DNA of 64,000 bases from Clostridium omnivorum (GCF_026012015.1 NZ_BRXR01000001.1:3807501-3871500), one strand, 5' to 3'; shown: positions 10,265 to 20,323, counted from the stretch's first letter. Made by a program: numbers and translations. The notes: a model not told the origin generated them from the letters alone.

Positions 10265-11725
10265 ATGAGCGGAAATGTTTTAAAAGATCTAAAGCCATAT
10301 GAGGTTTTCAAGTTTTTTGAAGAGATGTGTCAAATACCAAGAGGCTCAGGAAATGAAAAGGGTATAAGTGATTACCTAGTTAATTTTGCAAAGGCAAGAA
10401 ATTTAGAAGTTATTCAGGATGAAGCCTTAAACGTTATCATAAAGAAACCAGGAACTGCTGGTTATGAGAATGCTGCTCCAATAATATTACAAGGTCATAT
10501 GGACATGGTGTGTGAAAAAAATACATCAACAGTTCATGACTTTGAAAAGGATCCACTACAGCTTAGAATAGATGGTGATATGATATATGCTACAGGAACT
10601 ACTCTAGGAGCTGATAATGGAATAGCAGTAGCTATGTCTTTAGCTGTACTTGATTCTAATAATTTACAACACCCTCCTATAGAAGTACTTGTTACAACTG
10701 AAGAAGAAACAGGTATGGGTGGAGCTGTTGCATTAAATCCTGAACATATCAATGCTAGAACATTGATAAACATAGATTCTGAAGAAGAAGGAAAGCTTTT
10801 AGTTAGCTGTTCAGGTGGACTTAGAGCTAGAACTTCATTAAACATAGCTTGGGAAAATGTTCAAGGAAATTTTGTTCCAGTTGCAGTAAGAATAAGAGGA
10901 CTTAAGGGTGGACACTCAGGTATGGAAATACATAAGCAAAGAGGTAACTCAAATAAATTGCTTGGACGTTTCTTACTTGATCTTATGTCAGCAGTTAGTT
11001 TTGACATTTGTGATATAAGTGGAGGAGCAAAGAGTAATGCAATACCACGTGAAGCTGATGTAACTTTATTAATTAATGCTGCTGATGAGGCAATAGTTAA
11101 GGAAAAGATACAAGAGTGGAATAATACATTTAAAAATGAATTTAAAGTATCAGATCCAGATGTAAATATAGAATTTGAACTTTTATCTTCAGTTCCATCA
11201 AAGAAATTCTCAAATGATACTAAAGAAAAAACTATAAAACTATTAACACTTATACCAAGTGGTGTTCAGACAATGAGCATGGAAATAGCTGGACTTGTAC
11301 AAAGTTCTACTAATTTAGGTGTTGTAGCTATAGAGAATAATCAACTAAACTTTGATAGTGCTGTAAGAAGTTCAGTTAAGAGTTTAAAAGTTGATATAGT
11401 TAATCAATCAAGAGTTATATCTGAAACATTAGGTGCAGAATTCTCTACAGAGGCAGATTATCCAGATTGGCAATACGATGCTAATTCAAATATTAGAAAA
11501 GTATTTGAAAAAGTTTATAAAGACATGTATGGAACTAATCCAGAAATAGTTGCTATTCACGCTGGAGTTGAGTGCGGATTATTTAAAGAAAAATTTGGCG
11601 AAATTGATATGATTTCCTTTGGACCAAATCTATATGATGTTCATACTCCAGATGAACACATGAGTATTTCATCAGTTGAAAGAAGCTGGGATTATTTGGT
11701 TAACGTTCTTAAAGAAATAAAGTAA
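10265..11725 (+). CDS. pepD: Aminoacyl-histidine dipeptidase (PepD type, M20)
   Basis: A 486-residue cytosolic zinc peptidase of family M20 that would cleave Xaa-His and other dipeptides such as carnosine-like substrates. Zinc-ligand motifs are visible: GHMDMVCEKN, LGADNGIAVAM (bridging Asp), TTEEETGMGGA (general base and ligand), the dimerisation-domain GLKGGHSGMEI, and a C-terminal HAGVECGLF block. The start at 10265 has AAAGGA 8 bases upstream and gives MSGNVLKDLKPYEVF, the usual N-terminus; earlier in-frame starts at 10211 and 10256 fit the ribosome binding site less well. It is a single-gene unit ending in a strong terminator. Confidence 0.9.
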   Translation: MSGNVLKDLKPYEVFKFFEEMCQIPRGSGNEKGISDYLVNFAKARNLEVIQDEALNVIIKKPGTAGYENAAPIILQGHMDMVCEKNTSTVHDFEKDPLQLRIDGDMIYATGTTLGADNGIAVAMSLAVLDSNNLQHPPIEVLVTTEEETGMGGAVALNPEHINARTLINIDSEEEGKLLVSCSGGLRARTSLNIAWENVQGNFVPVAVRIRGLKGGHSGMEIHKQRGNSNKLLGRFLLDLMSAVSFDICDISGGAKSNAIPREADVTLLINAADEAIVKEKIQEWNNTFKNEFKVSDPDVNIEFELLSSVPSKKFSNDTKEKTIKLLTLIPSGVQTMSMEIAGLVQSSTNLGVVAIENNQLNFDSAVRSSVKSLKVDIVNQSRVISETLGAEFSTEADYPDWQYDANSNIRKVFEKVYKDMYGTNPEIVAIHAGVECGLFKEKFGEIDMISFGPNLYDVHTPDEHMSISSVERSWDYLVNVLKEIK

Positions 11726-11734
11726 TATATATAC

Positions 11735-11767
11735 GACCTCAAGCTTTAGGCTTGAGGTCTTTTTTCT
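11735..11767 (+). terminator. Intrinsic terminator after pepD
   Basis: Arms GACCTCAAGC / GCTTGAGGTC with a 5-base loop, followed by eight bases that are almost all T. Confidence 0.92.
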
Positions 11768-11887
11768 TGTTTGCATAATACCAAAATTAGCATTATTATA
11801 TAATTATACTTTTGTATTTATTTACTTTATTAATTATGTGCATACTAAAATTATAGATTAATAGTATATATATGTATGGGGTAATAT

Positions 11888-13165
11888 ATGAGAAAACTTA
11901 GCATAAAAAAGAAAATAAAACAATATTTTGATGGTGAACACAAACCAGAATTTAGTGCAAGAGATTTTGTAAAATATATAGGACCAGGATTACTAGTTAC
12001 TGTTGGATTTATAGATCCTGGAAACTGGGCTTCAAATGTATCGGCTGGAGCAGATTTTGGTTATAAGCTGCTTTGGATGGTTACGCTTTCAACAATTATG
12101 TTAATAATTCTGCAGCACAATGCAGCGCATCTTGGAATAGTAAGCGGACTATGCTTATCTGAGGCAGCAACACTTAATATGAGTAAAAGAGTATCAAAAC
12201 TCATACTTTTTTCAGCAGTTTTGGCAGCAATATCTACTGCTATGGCTGAAATACTTGGAGGTGCCATTGCTCTAAATATGCTGTTCAATATTCCTTTGAA
12301 GCTTGGATCAATTTTAATTTTAATAGTTGTCATGTGGATGCTTTTTGTAAATTCATATAAAAAGCTTGAAAAGTGGATAATAGGCTTTGTTTCAATAGTT
12401 GGTCTATCTTTCATTTTTGAGTTAACTCTAGTGCATATAAATTGGGGAGAAGCTGCAAGAGGCTGGTTTATACCAGCTGCACCTAATGGGTCAATTTTAA
12501 TAATTATGAGTGTTCTTGGGGCTGTAGTAATGCCGCATAATTTGTATCTGCACTCAGAGATAATTCAAAGCAGACAGTGGAATTTGCAGGACGAAAAGAT
12601 AATAGCAAAACAATTAAAATATGAGTTTGCTGATACATTATTCTCAATGATAGTTGGATGGGCTATTAATAGTGCTATGATTTTAATTGCTGCAGCAACA
12701 TTTTTTACTAAGGGAATTAAGGTAACAGCTTTGGATCAAGCTCAAAGTATGCTTAAACCTCTTCTCGGAAATTCTGCTGCAGTTATATTTGCTTTAGCTC
12801 TATTATTCTCAGGCATGAGTTCCTGTGTAACTGCTGGAATGGCAGGTGGAAGCATTTTTGCAGGTCTTTTTGGAGAGCCATATGATATTCGCGATAGACA
12901 CACAAAAGTTGGTATTGGTATAACTTTAATTGTTGCAACTGTAGTAATATTCTTTATTAGTGATCCTTTTAAGGGACTTGTTTATTCACAAATGATTTTA
13001 AGTATACAGTTACCAATTACTATATTCCTGCAAATATATTTAACTTCCTCAAAGAAAATAATGGGAAAGTATGCAAATAGCCTTCTAGATAAAATAGCAT
13101 TGTGGTCAATTGGAATTATAGTAACTATTTTAAATATAATGCTTTTGATAAGTATATTTAGGTGA
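11888..13165 (+). CDS. Nramp-family divalent metal (Mn2+/Fe2+) transporter
   Basis: A 425-residue integral membrane protein with about 11 hydrophobic segments. The metal-site motifs of Nramp are intact: DPGN in TM1 (43-46) and AVVMPHNLYLHS in TM6 (about 212-223), where the Ala and Met normally help choose transition metals. It should import Mn2+ or Fe2+ with protons across the cytoplasmic membrane. The length is typical of the MntH group. GGGGTAAT precedes the ATG. The 120-base upstream region shows no recognisable yybP-ykoY manganese riboswitch. The next gene starts 73 bases downstream without a clear terminator, so co-transcription is possible. Substrate preference is inferred from the motifs. 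Confidence 0.88.
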   Translation: MRKLSIKKKIKQYFDGEHKPEFSARDFVKYIGPGLLVTVGFIDPGNWASNVSAGADFGYKLLWMVTLSTIMLIILQHNAAHLGIVSGLCLSEAATLNMSKRVSKLILFSAVLAAISTAMAEILGGAIALNMLFNIPLKLGSILILIVVMWMLFVNSYKKLEKWIIGFVSIVGLSFIFELTLVHINWGEAARGWFIPAAPNGSILIIMSVLGAVVMPHNLYLHSEIIQSRQWNLQDEKIIAKQLKYEFADTLFSMIVGWAINSAMILIAAATFFTKGIKVTALDQAQSMLKPLLGNSAAVIFALALLFSGMSSCVTAGMAGGSIFAGLFGEPYDIRDRHTKVGIGITLIVATVVIFFISDPFKGLVYSQMILSIQLPITIFLQIYLTSSKKIMGKYANSLLDKIALWSIGIIVTILNIMLLISIFR

Positions 13166-13238
13166 AAGTGATAAAGCATGATGAAATATGAGGAGATATA
13201 AATCCTATAATTAAAAATCGGTATATGGGGGGAGAAAA

Positions 13239-14393
13239 ATGCTATTAATAAAAAACGGTAAAATAATTACAATGACTGGAGTTACACATGAAAATGGTTG
13301 TGTATTAATTGAAAATGGGAAAATCAAAGCTGTTGGTACAAAAATTGAAGAATCAAAAGAGTATGAAGTAATTGATGCTTCAGGTGCCTGGGTATTACCC
13401 GGTTTTATTGATGCACATTGCCATATTGGAATTTTTGAACAGGACATGGGGTTTGAAGGCAGTGATGGTAATGAATCAACTGATCCAGTTACTCCTGAAT
13501 TAAGAGCTATAGACGCCATAAATCCTATGGACAGTGCCTTTAAAGAAGCAGCTCAAGCCGGAATAACAACTGTAATGACAGGGCCAGGAAGTGCAAACGT
13601 AATAGGTGGCCAATTTGTAGCAATGAAGACAATGGGGGTAAGCATTGATGACATGATTATTCTTGAGCCCGCCGCAATGAAAGTAGCATTTGGAGAAAAC
13701 CCTAAAAGAATATATTCATCAAAAAAACAAATGCCATCCACTAGGATGGGCACTGCAGCTAAACTTAGAGAAACACTCATAAAGGCCCAAAATTATAGAA
13801 TGAAGAAAGAAAGGGCCTCTAAAAAAGACGAAAGCTTTGATATAGATTTTAAAATGGAAGCACTTATCCCTGTATTAGAAAAGAAAATACCTATAAAAGC
13901 ACATGCTCATAGGGCAGATGACATACTTACTGCTATTAGAATTGCAAGAGAATTCGACTTAAAGATGACACTTGACCATTGTACAGAAGGACATTTAATA
14001 GTGGATTATATAAAAGATTGTGGTTATCCTGCGCTAGTTGGACCTACACTTACAGCAAGAAAAAAGGTAGAAACTAAAAACAAGACATTTAAAACTCTAG
14101 GAATATTATCTAAAGAAGGAATAAAGACTGCGATTATTACAGATCACCCAGTTGTTCCAATTAATTATTTACCTCTATGTGCTGCTATGGCTGTGAAGGA
14201 AGGAATGGATATGGACGAAGCGTTTAAAGCTATTACTATAAATGCTGCTGAAATATGCAATATCGAAAAAAGGGTAGGTAGTATTGAAGTTGGAAAAGAT
14301 GCAGATATAGCAATTTTTGATGGAAATCCAATGGAGATATTTACTAATACGCTTTATACAATCATTAATGGAAAAGTAGTATATAATAGATAA
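13239..14393 (+). CDS. Amidohydrolase-family metal-dependent hydrolase
   Basis: A 384-residue amidohydrolase-superfamily protein. It has the N-terminal beta-sandwich strand MLLIKNGKIITMTG, the metal-binding GFIDAHCHIG (HxH), HAHRADD, DHCTEGH and TDHPVVP motifs in order, and the C-terminal NAAEICNIEKRVGSIEVGKDADIAIFDG that closes the sandwich. It resembles imidazolonepropionase-like and other cyclic amidohydrolases of Clostridia, but no his-utilisation or other pathway gene is adjacent, so the substrate is unknown. A strong GGGGGGAG site fixes the ATG. A hairpin terminator follows about 95 bases later. It may be read through from the Nramp gene. Confidence 0.85.
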   Translation: MLLIKNGKIITMTGVTHENGCVLIENGKIKAVGTKIEESKEYEVIDASGAWVLPGFIDAHCHIGIFEQDMGFEGSDGNESTDPVTPELRAIDAINPMDSAFKEAAQAGITTVMTGPGSANVIGGQFVAMKTMGVSIDDMIILEPAAMKVAFGENPKRIYSSKKQMPSTRMGTAAKLRETLIKAQNYRMKKERASKKDESFDIDFKMEALIPVLEKKIPIKAHAHRADDILTAIRIAREFDLKMTLDHCTEGHLIVDYIKDCGYPALVGPTLTARKKVETKNKTFKTLGILSKEGIKTAIITDHPVVPINYLPLCAAMAVKEGMDMDEAFKAITINAAEICNIEKRVGSIEVGKDADIAIFDGNPMEIFTNTLYTIINGKVVYNR

Positions 14394-14485
14394 TTTTAGG
14401 TTCATATTGATTATAAAGCATTAGAATTTTATCATAATATCAATATGGCAGCGAAATGAGGATTAAATCTAATTTTTTAGTAATA

Positions 14486-14531
14486 AAAGGGATAGGAGTT
14501 AGAAAAATGAAACTCCTATCCTTTTGTTTTT
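14486..14531 (+). terminator. Intrinsic terminator after the amidohydrolase gene
   Basis: Arms GGATAGGAGTT (14490-14500) and AACTCCTATCC (14511-14521) followed by TTTTGTTTTT. Confidence 0.88.
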
Positions 14532-14633
14532 ATGCTTTACTGTTATATATAAAGATGGACAAACATATACTTAGGTATAAACGTTTATTATTAATTACTG
14601 ATTGAGGGTAAGTGAGTAATAGGAGGAAAGAGA

Positions 14634-15173
14634 ATGAACAGTGAGAAAATTACATTGAAGTGTACATTAACAGGCATTTTGGGGGAATTAATAAAAAAAA
14701 TTGTGGCGTTTATTTTAATTATAGTGGGTTGTATTATAACAAACGGTATAAGAAGCTCATTACTTAAAAAGCATGGTTCAACGCTTTTTTCACTTGATGC
14801 CTCAAAGTTTGGTGCATTAATAGTTACAATTTTAGTACATATATTATTAATAGCTTTTATTATTGCTGCTATAATCATATTTTTGAAAATTATTGGACTG
14901 CTCTATGAGCTTAATACTGTAACAATTATTGACTTTGCTAGAGAAAAGATAATAGTAGAAAAGACACTTTTTCCATTTTCTAAGGAAGTAGACGAGAATA
15001 AATTTAATGAGATAATTGAAGTTGGAATATGTCAGAAGGGAATTGACAGGTTAGTAAACTCCGGTGCTTTATATGTTGAATATCTAGCCTATAATAGAAT
15101 TGATTCAAAGATGCGTTCAATTTATATCCCATATATAGAAAATCCCTATGAAAAAAAACAGATTTTATTTTAG
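14634..15173 (+). CDS. Hypothetical membrane protein with two transmembrane helices
   Basis: A 179-residue protein of unknown function. Two hydrophobic helices (about 20-40 and 60-88) are separated by a short loop, and a C-terminal soluble part of about 90 residues contains strand-like stretches (TVTIIDFAREKIIVEKTLFP, ALYVEYLAY, MRSIYIPYI). This layout recalls bacterial PH-domain membrane proteins, but I cannot confirm that family. TAGGAGG precedes the ATG. The gene stands alone between two strong terminators. Confidence 0.75.
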   Translation: MNSEKITLKCTLTGILGELIKKIVAFILIIVGCIITNGIRSSLLKKHGSTLFSLDASKFGALIVTILVHILLIAFIIAAIIIFLKIIGLLYELNTVTIIDFAREKIIVEKTLFPFSKEVDENKFNEIIEVGICQKGIDRLVNSGALYVEYLAYNRIDSKMRSIYIPYIENPYEKKQILF

Positions 15174-15198
15174 TACCATCCAAAGGATGGTATTTTTT
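15174..15198 (+). terminator. Intrinsic terminator directly after the stop codon
   Basis: TACCATCC / GGATGGTA arms with an aaa loop and a T-run, starting at the base after the TAG stop. Confidence 0.88.
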
Positions 15199-15296
15199 AT
15201 TAAAAATTAATGAAAACATGTATAGGAATTTTTTATGAACAAATAATAAAAAATGATGTATAAATGAAAATATTATTTGATATGGAGGCCAATTAT

Positions 15297-18200
15297 ATGA
15301 AAAAACATATGAAAACCATGGATGGAAATCAAGCAGCGGCATATGTTTCCTATGCATTTACGGATGTAGCAGCTATCTATCCTATTACCCCATCTACTCC
15401 TATGGCAGAGGGGGTAGACGAATGGTCTGCACATGGAAAGACAAACATATTTAATCAAACTGTAAGAGTTGCAGAATTGCAGTCTGAAGCAGGAGCAGCA
15501 GGTGCTGTTCATGGCGCTCTTCAAGGAGGAGCCTTAACTACTACATATACAGCATCTCAAGGACTATTACTAATGATACCTAATATGTATAAAATGGCTG
15601 GTGAATTACTACCAGCAGTATTTCATGTTAGTGCTCGTGCTGTGGCTGCTCATGCACTTTCAATATTTGGAGATCATCAAGATGTAATGGCAACAAGACA
15701 AACCGGATTTGCCATGTTGGCATCTTCAAATGTACAAGAAGCTATGGATCTTGGAGCTGTTGCTCACTTAAGTGCTATAAAAGGAAGAGTACCATTTCTT
15801 CACTTTTTTGATGGTTTTAGAACTTCTCATGAAATACAAAAGATAGAAGTTCTAGAATATGAGGATTTAGCAAAGATAGTTGATCATAATGCTATAAAAG
15901 CTTTTAGAGATAGGGCATTAAATCCAGAACATCCAGTAGTAAGAGGAACTGCTCAAAACCCAGATATATATTTTCAAGGAAGAGAAGTTTCAAACCCATT
16001 TTATCTTGCGGTTCCAGACATAGTAGAAAATTATATGAAGGAAATAAAAAATATTACTGGTAGAGAATATCATCCATTTGATTATTATGGAGATCCTAAT
16101 GCAGAAAACATCATAATTGCAATGGGTTCTGTATGTGATACTATAAGCGAAGTAATAGATTATTTAAGGGCAAAGGGAGAAAAAGTTGGTCTTTTAAAGG
16201 TGCATTTATATAGGCCATTCTCTGAAAAGTACTTTTTTAATGTATTACCAAAGTCAGTTAAGAAAATTGCAGTTCTTGATAGAACCAAAGAACCAGGATC
16301 TATTGGCGAACCACTATACTTAGATGTAACTAAGCTTTTCTTTAATAATCAAAATGCTCCTGTTATTGTTGGAGGACGATATGGACTTGGTTCAAAAGAT
16401 ACCACTCCTTCACAAATAATTTCTGTCTATAATAATCTGAAGCAGCAAGCTCCTAAGGATGAGTTTACCATAGGCATAGTTGATGATGTTACTAATACAT
16501 CACTAAAAGAAGAAGAAATTGTTGAAACCAGTCCTGAAGGAACTATCAGCTGCAAATTCTGGGGATTAGGTTCAGATGGTACGGTAGGAGCTAATAAGAG
16601 TGCAATTAAAATTATAGGTGATAACACAGAACTATATGCACAAGCGTATTTTTCCTATGATAGTAAAAAGTCAGGTGGAAGTACTGTTTCCCACTTAAGA
16701 TTTGGGAAACAGCCTATTCGTTCTCCTTATTTAGTTTATCATGCAGATTATATTGCATGCCACAATAAGTCTTTTATATACAATATAGAGGTTCTAAAGG
16801 GACTTAAGAGTGGAGCAACATTTGTATTAAATTGCCCTTGGAATAAAGAAGAACTTGAAGATAAGCTTCCAGGACATATGAAGAGATTTTTAGCAAATAA
16901 CAATATTAATTTTTATACCATTGACGCAGTATCTATAGCCCAGGAAATAGGACTAGGAGCAAGGATAAATATGATTATGCAGTCAGCATTCTTCAAACTA
17001 TCAAAGGTTATACCAGTTGAGGATGCTGTAAACTATCTTAAAAATTCTATTGAGCATATGTATGGTAAAAAAGGTGAAAAGATAGTTGAGATGAATAAAG
17101 CTGCAGTAGATAGAGGACTTGATGGTCTAGTTAAAGTTGATATACCTGCAGAGTGGTCAAATGCAAAAGATGTTAATGAAACAACTAAAAAAGTTCCAGA
17201 CTTCATTAATAAAATACAGGCACCAATCGCAAGACATGAAGGAGATGAACTTCCAGTAAGCGCTTTTGTTGGCATGGAAGATGGAACATTCCCATTAGGT
17301 ACTGCAGCCTATGAAAAACGTGGAATTGCAGTAATGGTACCTGAATGGCAAATAGATAAGTGCATTCAATGTGGTCAGTGTGCTTACGTATGTCCACATG
17401 CTACAATTAGACAATTTCTTGTAACAGAAGATGAAAAGAATAAAGCACCGGAAAGATTTGTCTCAAAGAAAGCAGCAGGAAAAGGATTGGAAGGCTACGA
17501 GTATAGGATACAAGTAGCACCACTAGATTGTACTGGATGCGGAAATTGTGCAGATGTATGTCCTGCTCCTGGAAAAGCTCTAATAATGAAGCCGGCTGAA
17601 GAACAAATTGTTGAACAAACAGAGAATTGGGAGTATGCAATGTCTCTTACTCCTAAGGAAGATGTTATGGATAGAAACACCCTTAAAGGAAGTCAATTTG
17701 TAAGGCCGCTGCTTGAATTCAATGGTGCTTGCCCAGGCTGTGGAGAAACTCCATATATAAGACTATTAACTCAATTATTTGGAGAAAGAATGATGATTGC
17801 TAATGCTACTGGATGTTCATCAATTTGGGGAGCAAGTGCACCTTCTATACCATATACTACAAATCATGAGGGAAAAGGTCCATCATGGGCAAATTCATTA
17901 TTTGAAGATAATGCAGAATTTGGTTATGGCATGTTCCTAGCAGTAGCTCAAATGAGAAATAGGTTAGCTGACATTATGAGAGAAGGGCTTCAGTCTGACT
18001 TAGATGATGAAGTTAAAGCACTGTTTAATGAATGGCTGGATAATATGTATAAGGGCCAGGAATCTAAAGTGGTTAGTGCTAAATTATTAGACTTAATAAA
18101 TGACAGTAAATATAATAGTAATACTATTATAAAAGAAATCTTAGATAAAAAGGATTTTCTTGTTAAGAAGTCTCAATGGATGATTGGAGGAGATGGATGG

Positions 18201-18821
18201 GCTTATGATATAGGCTTTGGCGGATTAGACCATGTATTAGCTACGGGAGAAGATGTAAACTTGTTTGTTATGGATACAGAGATTTATTCAAATACAGGTG
18301 GTCAATCCTCAAAATCCACACAAACTGGAGCAGTGGCAAAGTTTGCTGCAGCAGGTAAAAATGTTAGAAAGAAAGATTTGGGACTCATTGCAATGAGCTA
18401 TGGATATGTTTATGTTGCTCAAATAGCAATGGGAGCGAATATGAATCATGCTATAAAAACAATTATTGAAGCTGAAAAATATCCGGGTCCATCACTTATA
18501 ATAGCGTATGCTCCATGTATAAGTCATGGAATCAAAGTGGGAATGGGAAGCAGTATAAAAGAAGAGAAGAAAGCTGTTGATTCAGGATACTGGCACCTTT
18601 ACAGATATAACCCGGTATTAAAAGAAGAAGGGAAAAATCCATTTGTGCTTGATTCAAAAGAGCCTACTGAATCTTATCAGGATTTCATAAAAGGAGAGAT
18701 TAGATACGCATCTCTAATGAATGTATTCCCTGAAAGAGCAGAAGGATTATTTAAGCAATCTGAAAAGAATGCAAGAGAAAGATATGAGACTTACAAGCGT
18801 TTAGCTGAAATGAAATATTAG
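15297..18821 (+). CDS. nifJ: Pyruvate:ferredoxin (flavodoxin) oxidoreductase
   Basis: A 1174-residue single-chain PFOR that oxidises pyruvate to acetyl-CoA and CO2 while reducing ferredoxin, the central fermentative step in anaerobes. All expected parts are visible: the N-terminal pyruvate-binding domain (YPITPSTPMAE), two [4Fe-4S] ferredoxin motifs (CIQCGQCAYVCP from residue 689 and CTGCGNCADVCP from 745), the proximal-cluster cysteines in CPGCGETPY, NATGCSS and YAPCISHG, and the thiamine-diphosphate motif GGDGWAYDIGFGG. GGAGG lies 10 bases before the ATG at 15297; an upstream ATG at 15264 lacks a site and adds 11 unneeded residues. It is a single-gene unit. The symbol follows common usage; por or pfor are equally used. 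Confidence 0.97.
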   Translation: MKKHMKTMDGNQAAAYVSYAFTDVAAIYPITPSTPMAEGVDEWSAHGKTNIFNQTVRVAELQSEAGAAGAVHGALQGGALTTTYTASQGLLLMIPNMYKMAGELLPAVFHVSARAVAAHALSIFGDHQDVMATRQTGFAMLASSNVQEAMDLGAVAHLSAIKGRVPFLHFFDGFRTSHEIQKIEVLEYEDLAKIVDHNAIKAFRDRALNPEHPVVRGTAQNPDIYFQGREVSNPFYLAVPDIVENYMKEIKNITGREYHPFDYYGDPNAENIIIAMGSVCDTISEVIDYLRAKGEKVGLLKVHLYRPFSEKYFFNVLPKSVKKIAVLDRTKEPGSIGEPLYLDVTKLFFNNQNAPVIVGGRYGLGSKDTTPSQIISVYNNLKQQAPKDEFTIGIVDDVTNTSLKEEEIVETSPEGTISCKFWGLGSDGTVGANKSAIKIIGDNTELYAQAYFSYDSKKSGGSTVSHLRFGKQPIRSPYLVYHADYIACHNKSFIYNIEVLKGLKSGATFVLNCPWNKEELEDKLPGHMKRFLANNNINFYTIDAVSIAQEIGLGARINMIMQSAFFKLSKVIPVEDAVNYLKNSIEHMYGKKGEKIVEMNKAAVDRGLDGLVKVDIPAEWSNAKDVNETTKKVPDFINKIQAPIARHEGDELPVSAFVGMEDGTFPLGTAAYEKRGIAVMVPEWQIDKCIQCGQCAYVCPHATIRQFLVTEDEKNKAPERFVSKKAAGKGLEGYEYRIQVAPLDCTGCGNCADVCPAPGKALIMKPAEEQIVEQTENWEYAMSLTPKEDVMDRNTLKGSQFVRPLLEFNGACPGCGETPYIRLLTQLFGERMMIANATGCSSIWGASAPSIPYTTNHEGKGPSWANSLFEDNAEFGYGMFLAVAQMRNRLADIMREGLQSDLDDEVKALFNEWLDNMYKGQESKVVSAKLLDLINDSKYNSNTIIKEILDKKDFLVKKSQWMIGGDGWAYDIGFGGLDHVLATGEDVNLFVMDTEIYSNTGGQSSKSTQTGAVAKFAAAGKNVRKKDLGLIAMSYGYVYVAQIAMGANMNHAIKTIIEAEKYPGPSLIIAYAPCISHGIKVGMGSSIKEEKKAVDSGYWHLYRYNPVLKEEGKNPFVLDSKEPTESYQDFIKGEIRYASLMNVFPERAEGLFKQSEKNARERYETYKRLAEMKY

Positions 18822-18854
18822 AAGATTCATATTTTATAAATTAAATATGAACTC

Positions 18855-18896
18855 AAACAAAAATAGTAAGGATTTTGTCCTTACTATTTTTGTTTT
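18855..18896. terminator. Bidirectional terminator
   Basis: Long arms built on AAAAATAGTAAGGA / TCCTTACTATTTTT around ttttg, with T-rich tails on both strands, separate nifJ from the convergent DUF3787 gene. Confidence 0.9.
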
Positions 18897-19077
18897 ACTT
18901 TTCGTTGCTGTCAACATATTCTTTAGCGTTTCTAACTTCAGTTTCACTTGGAATACTAACCCTAGATACTGGTTTTAAGTTTTCCATGTTTGCCCATGAA
19001 GCTGTATCATGTTTTTCAATAGGAACAGTCATTGATTCCCTTTTTATTGTATCGTTTATATTACTTTCATCTTTCAT
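18895..19077 (-). CDS. Small DUF3787-like protein
   Basis: A 60-residue hydrophilic protein with KHDTASWANMENLKPVSRVSIPS (about 22-44, here given in full only to show order). The T-A-x-W-A-N core resembles the TAAWA signature of the clostridial DUF3787 family; this match is from memory and moderately sure. GAGGAGGAG lies at ideal distance before the ATG on this strand, and the gene ends inside a terminator, both supporting a real gene. The opposite-strand frame is its shadow. It diverges from the SDR gene, which suggests shared regulation; function is unknown. Confidence 0.7.
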   Translation of the reverse strand: MKDESNINDTIKRESMTVPIEKHDTASWANMENLKPVSRVSIPSETEVRNAKEYVDSNEK

Positions 19078-19234
19078 TTTATCTCCTCCTCAAATATAGT
19101 ATCTCTATTTATATAGCAAGATATAAATAATTTAAAAAATAATTAAAGAATAATTTAGGAATTTTTATAAAAACTATATTTGATATTTAATAGAAAATTA
19201 AATTATCATAAACACTTAGAGAGGAGAAATATGA

Positions 19235-20104
19235 ATGGATGTAAATAGAGATTTTCCCACAAAGATTTCACCACAAAAGCAAAATAAACAACCTGGGCAT
19301 GAAAAAGAAATGAATCCTCCACCAGTTTTTGATGATCCTGATTATAAAGCTTCTCAAAGGCTTCTTAATAGAGTAGCAGTAATAACAGGCGGTGACAGTG
19401 GAATTGGAAGAGCAGTTGCAGTAGCTTATGCTAAGGAAGGTGCAGATGTTGCAATTATATATTTGGATGAACATGATGATGCAGAAGATACAAAAAAGTA
19501 TGTAGAGGCACAGGGTAGAAGGTGTTTGTTATTACCTGGAGATATTGGGGATGAAAAGTTTTGTGCTGATTGTGTAGGAAAAATTATTGATGAATATAAA
19601 AAAATAGATATTTTAGTAAATAATGCTGGGGAGCAGCATCCACAGAACAGTATAGAGGATATTTCTAAAGAGCAGCTTGAAAGAACCTTTAAGACTAATA
19701 TTTTCGGTATGTTTTTTATAACAAAAGCAGCAATGCCACACTTAAAGGAAGGAGCAGTTATTATTAATACTTCATCTGTAACTGCTTATAAGGGAGATGA
19801 GAGACTTATAGATTATTCTGCAACAAAAGGGGCAGTAACAACTTTTACAAGGTCGCTATCTCTTTCCTTAGCTAAAAGAAAAATAAGAGTCAATGCAATA
19901 GCACCTGGACCTATTTGGACACCGTTAATACCTTCTTCCTTTAATGAAGAAGAGGTTGGAAAATTTGGGAGCAGCACTTCTATAGGAAGGCCAGGACAGC
20001 CAGTGGAGTTAGCGCCAGCTTATGTATTATTAGCCTCTGATGGATCAACTTTTATTAATGGAGAGACAATTCATATTAACGGTGGAGAAATGTTAAATTC
20101 ATGA
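19235..20104 (+). CDS. SDR-family oxidoreductase with long N-terminal extension (general stress protein 39 type)
   Basis: A 289-residue short-chain dehydrogenase/reductase. An N-terminal extension of about 40 residues (rich in Pro, Lys and Gln, with PPPVFDDPDY) precedes the Rossmann fold: TGGDSGIGRA (nucleotide binding, about 51-60), NNAGEQHP, the Ser in NTSS, the catalytic YSATK, and APGPIWTPLIPS. This extension plus EQHPQ is typical of the YdaD/YhdF group, induced by general stress in Bacillus. The substrate is unknown. GAGGAG precedes the ATG; an out-of-frame ATG lies 4 bases earlier. Two tiny genes follow on the same strand, suggesting a stress-type cluster. Confidence 0.9.
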   Translation: MDVNRDFPTKISPQKQNKQPGHEKEMNPPPVFDDPDYKASQRLLNRVAVITGGDSGIGRAVAVAYAKEGADVAIIYLDEHDDAEDTKKYVEAQGRRCLLLPGDIGDEKFCADCVGKIIDEYKKIDILVNNAGEQHPQNSIEDISKEQLERTFKTNIFGMFFITKAAMPHLKEGAVIINTSSVTAYKGDERLIDYSATKGAVTTFTRSLSLSLAKRKIRVNAIAPGPIWTPLIPSSFNEEEVGKFGSSTSIGRPGQPVELAPAYVLLASDGSTFINGETIHINGGEMLNS

Positions 20105-20197
20105 TATATAAATAGATATATCATGATGAATTTACTTATAATAATAGGCATTAAATAATTACTGCTGGGAATTCTAAAAAAGAGAGGAGTGATAATA

Positions 20198-20323
20198 ATG
20201 GGTAATAAGAAAAACAAACAAACTAACGACAATAAAACTACTAATCCAAAATCCTCTAACCCAGTTACTCATGAAACAGATCCTAATATGAGAAAACCTG
20301 TAAGGGGACTTCCTAATATTTAA
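20198..20323 (+). CDS. Small hydrophilic protein, 41 residues
   Basis: ATG at 20198 follows GAGAGGAGTGATAATA, and the frame ends at TAA 20321-20323. The product is rich in Lys, Asn and Thr and ends HETDPNMRKPVRGLPNI. It has no hydrophobic segment and looks intrinsically disordered. It lies 93 bases after the SDR gene and 47 bases before another small hydrophilic gene. The good ribosome binding site and context argue for a real gene; I do not recognise a family. Confidence 0.6.
   Translation: MGNKKNKQTNDNKTTNPKSSNPVTHETDPNMRKPVRGLPNI

Noticed and set aside
11768-11887. Manganese (yybP-ykoY) riboswitch upstream of the Nramp gene
   Set aside because: No conserved aptamer segments or suitable stems were seen in the 120 bases.
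18875-19099. 74-codon plus-strand frame opposite the DUF3787-like gene
   Set aside because: It starts inside a terminator with no ribosome binding site; the minus-strand frame has a perfect site.
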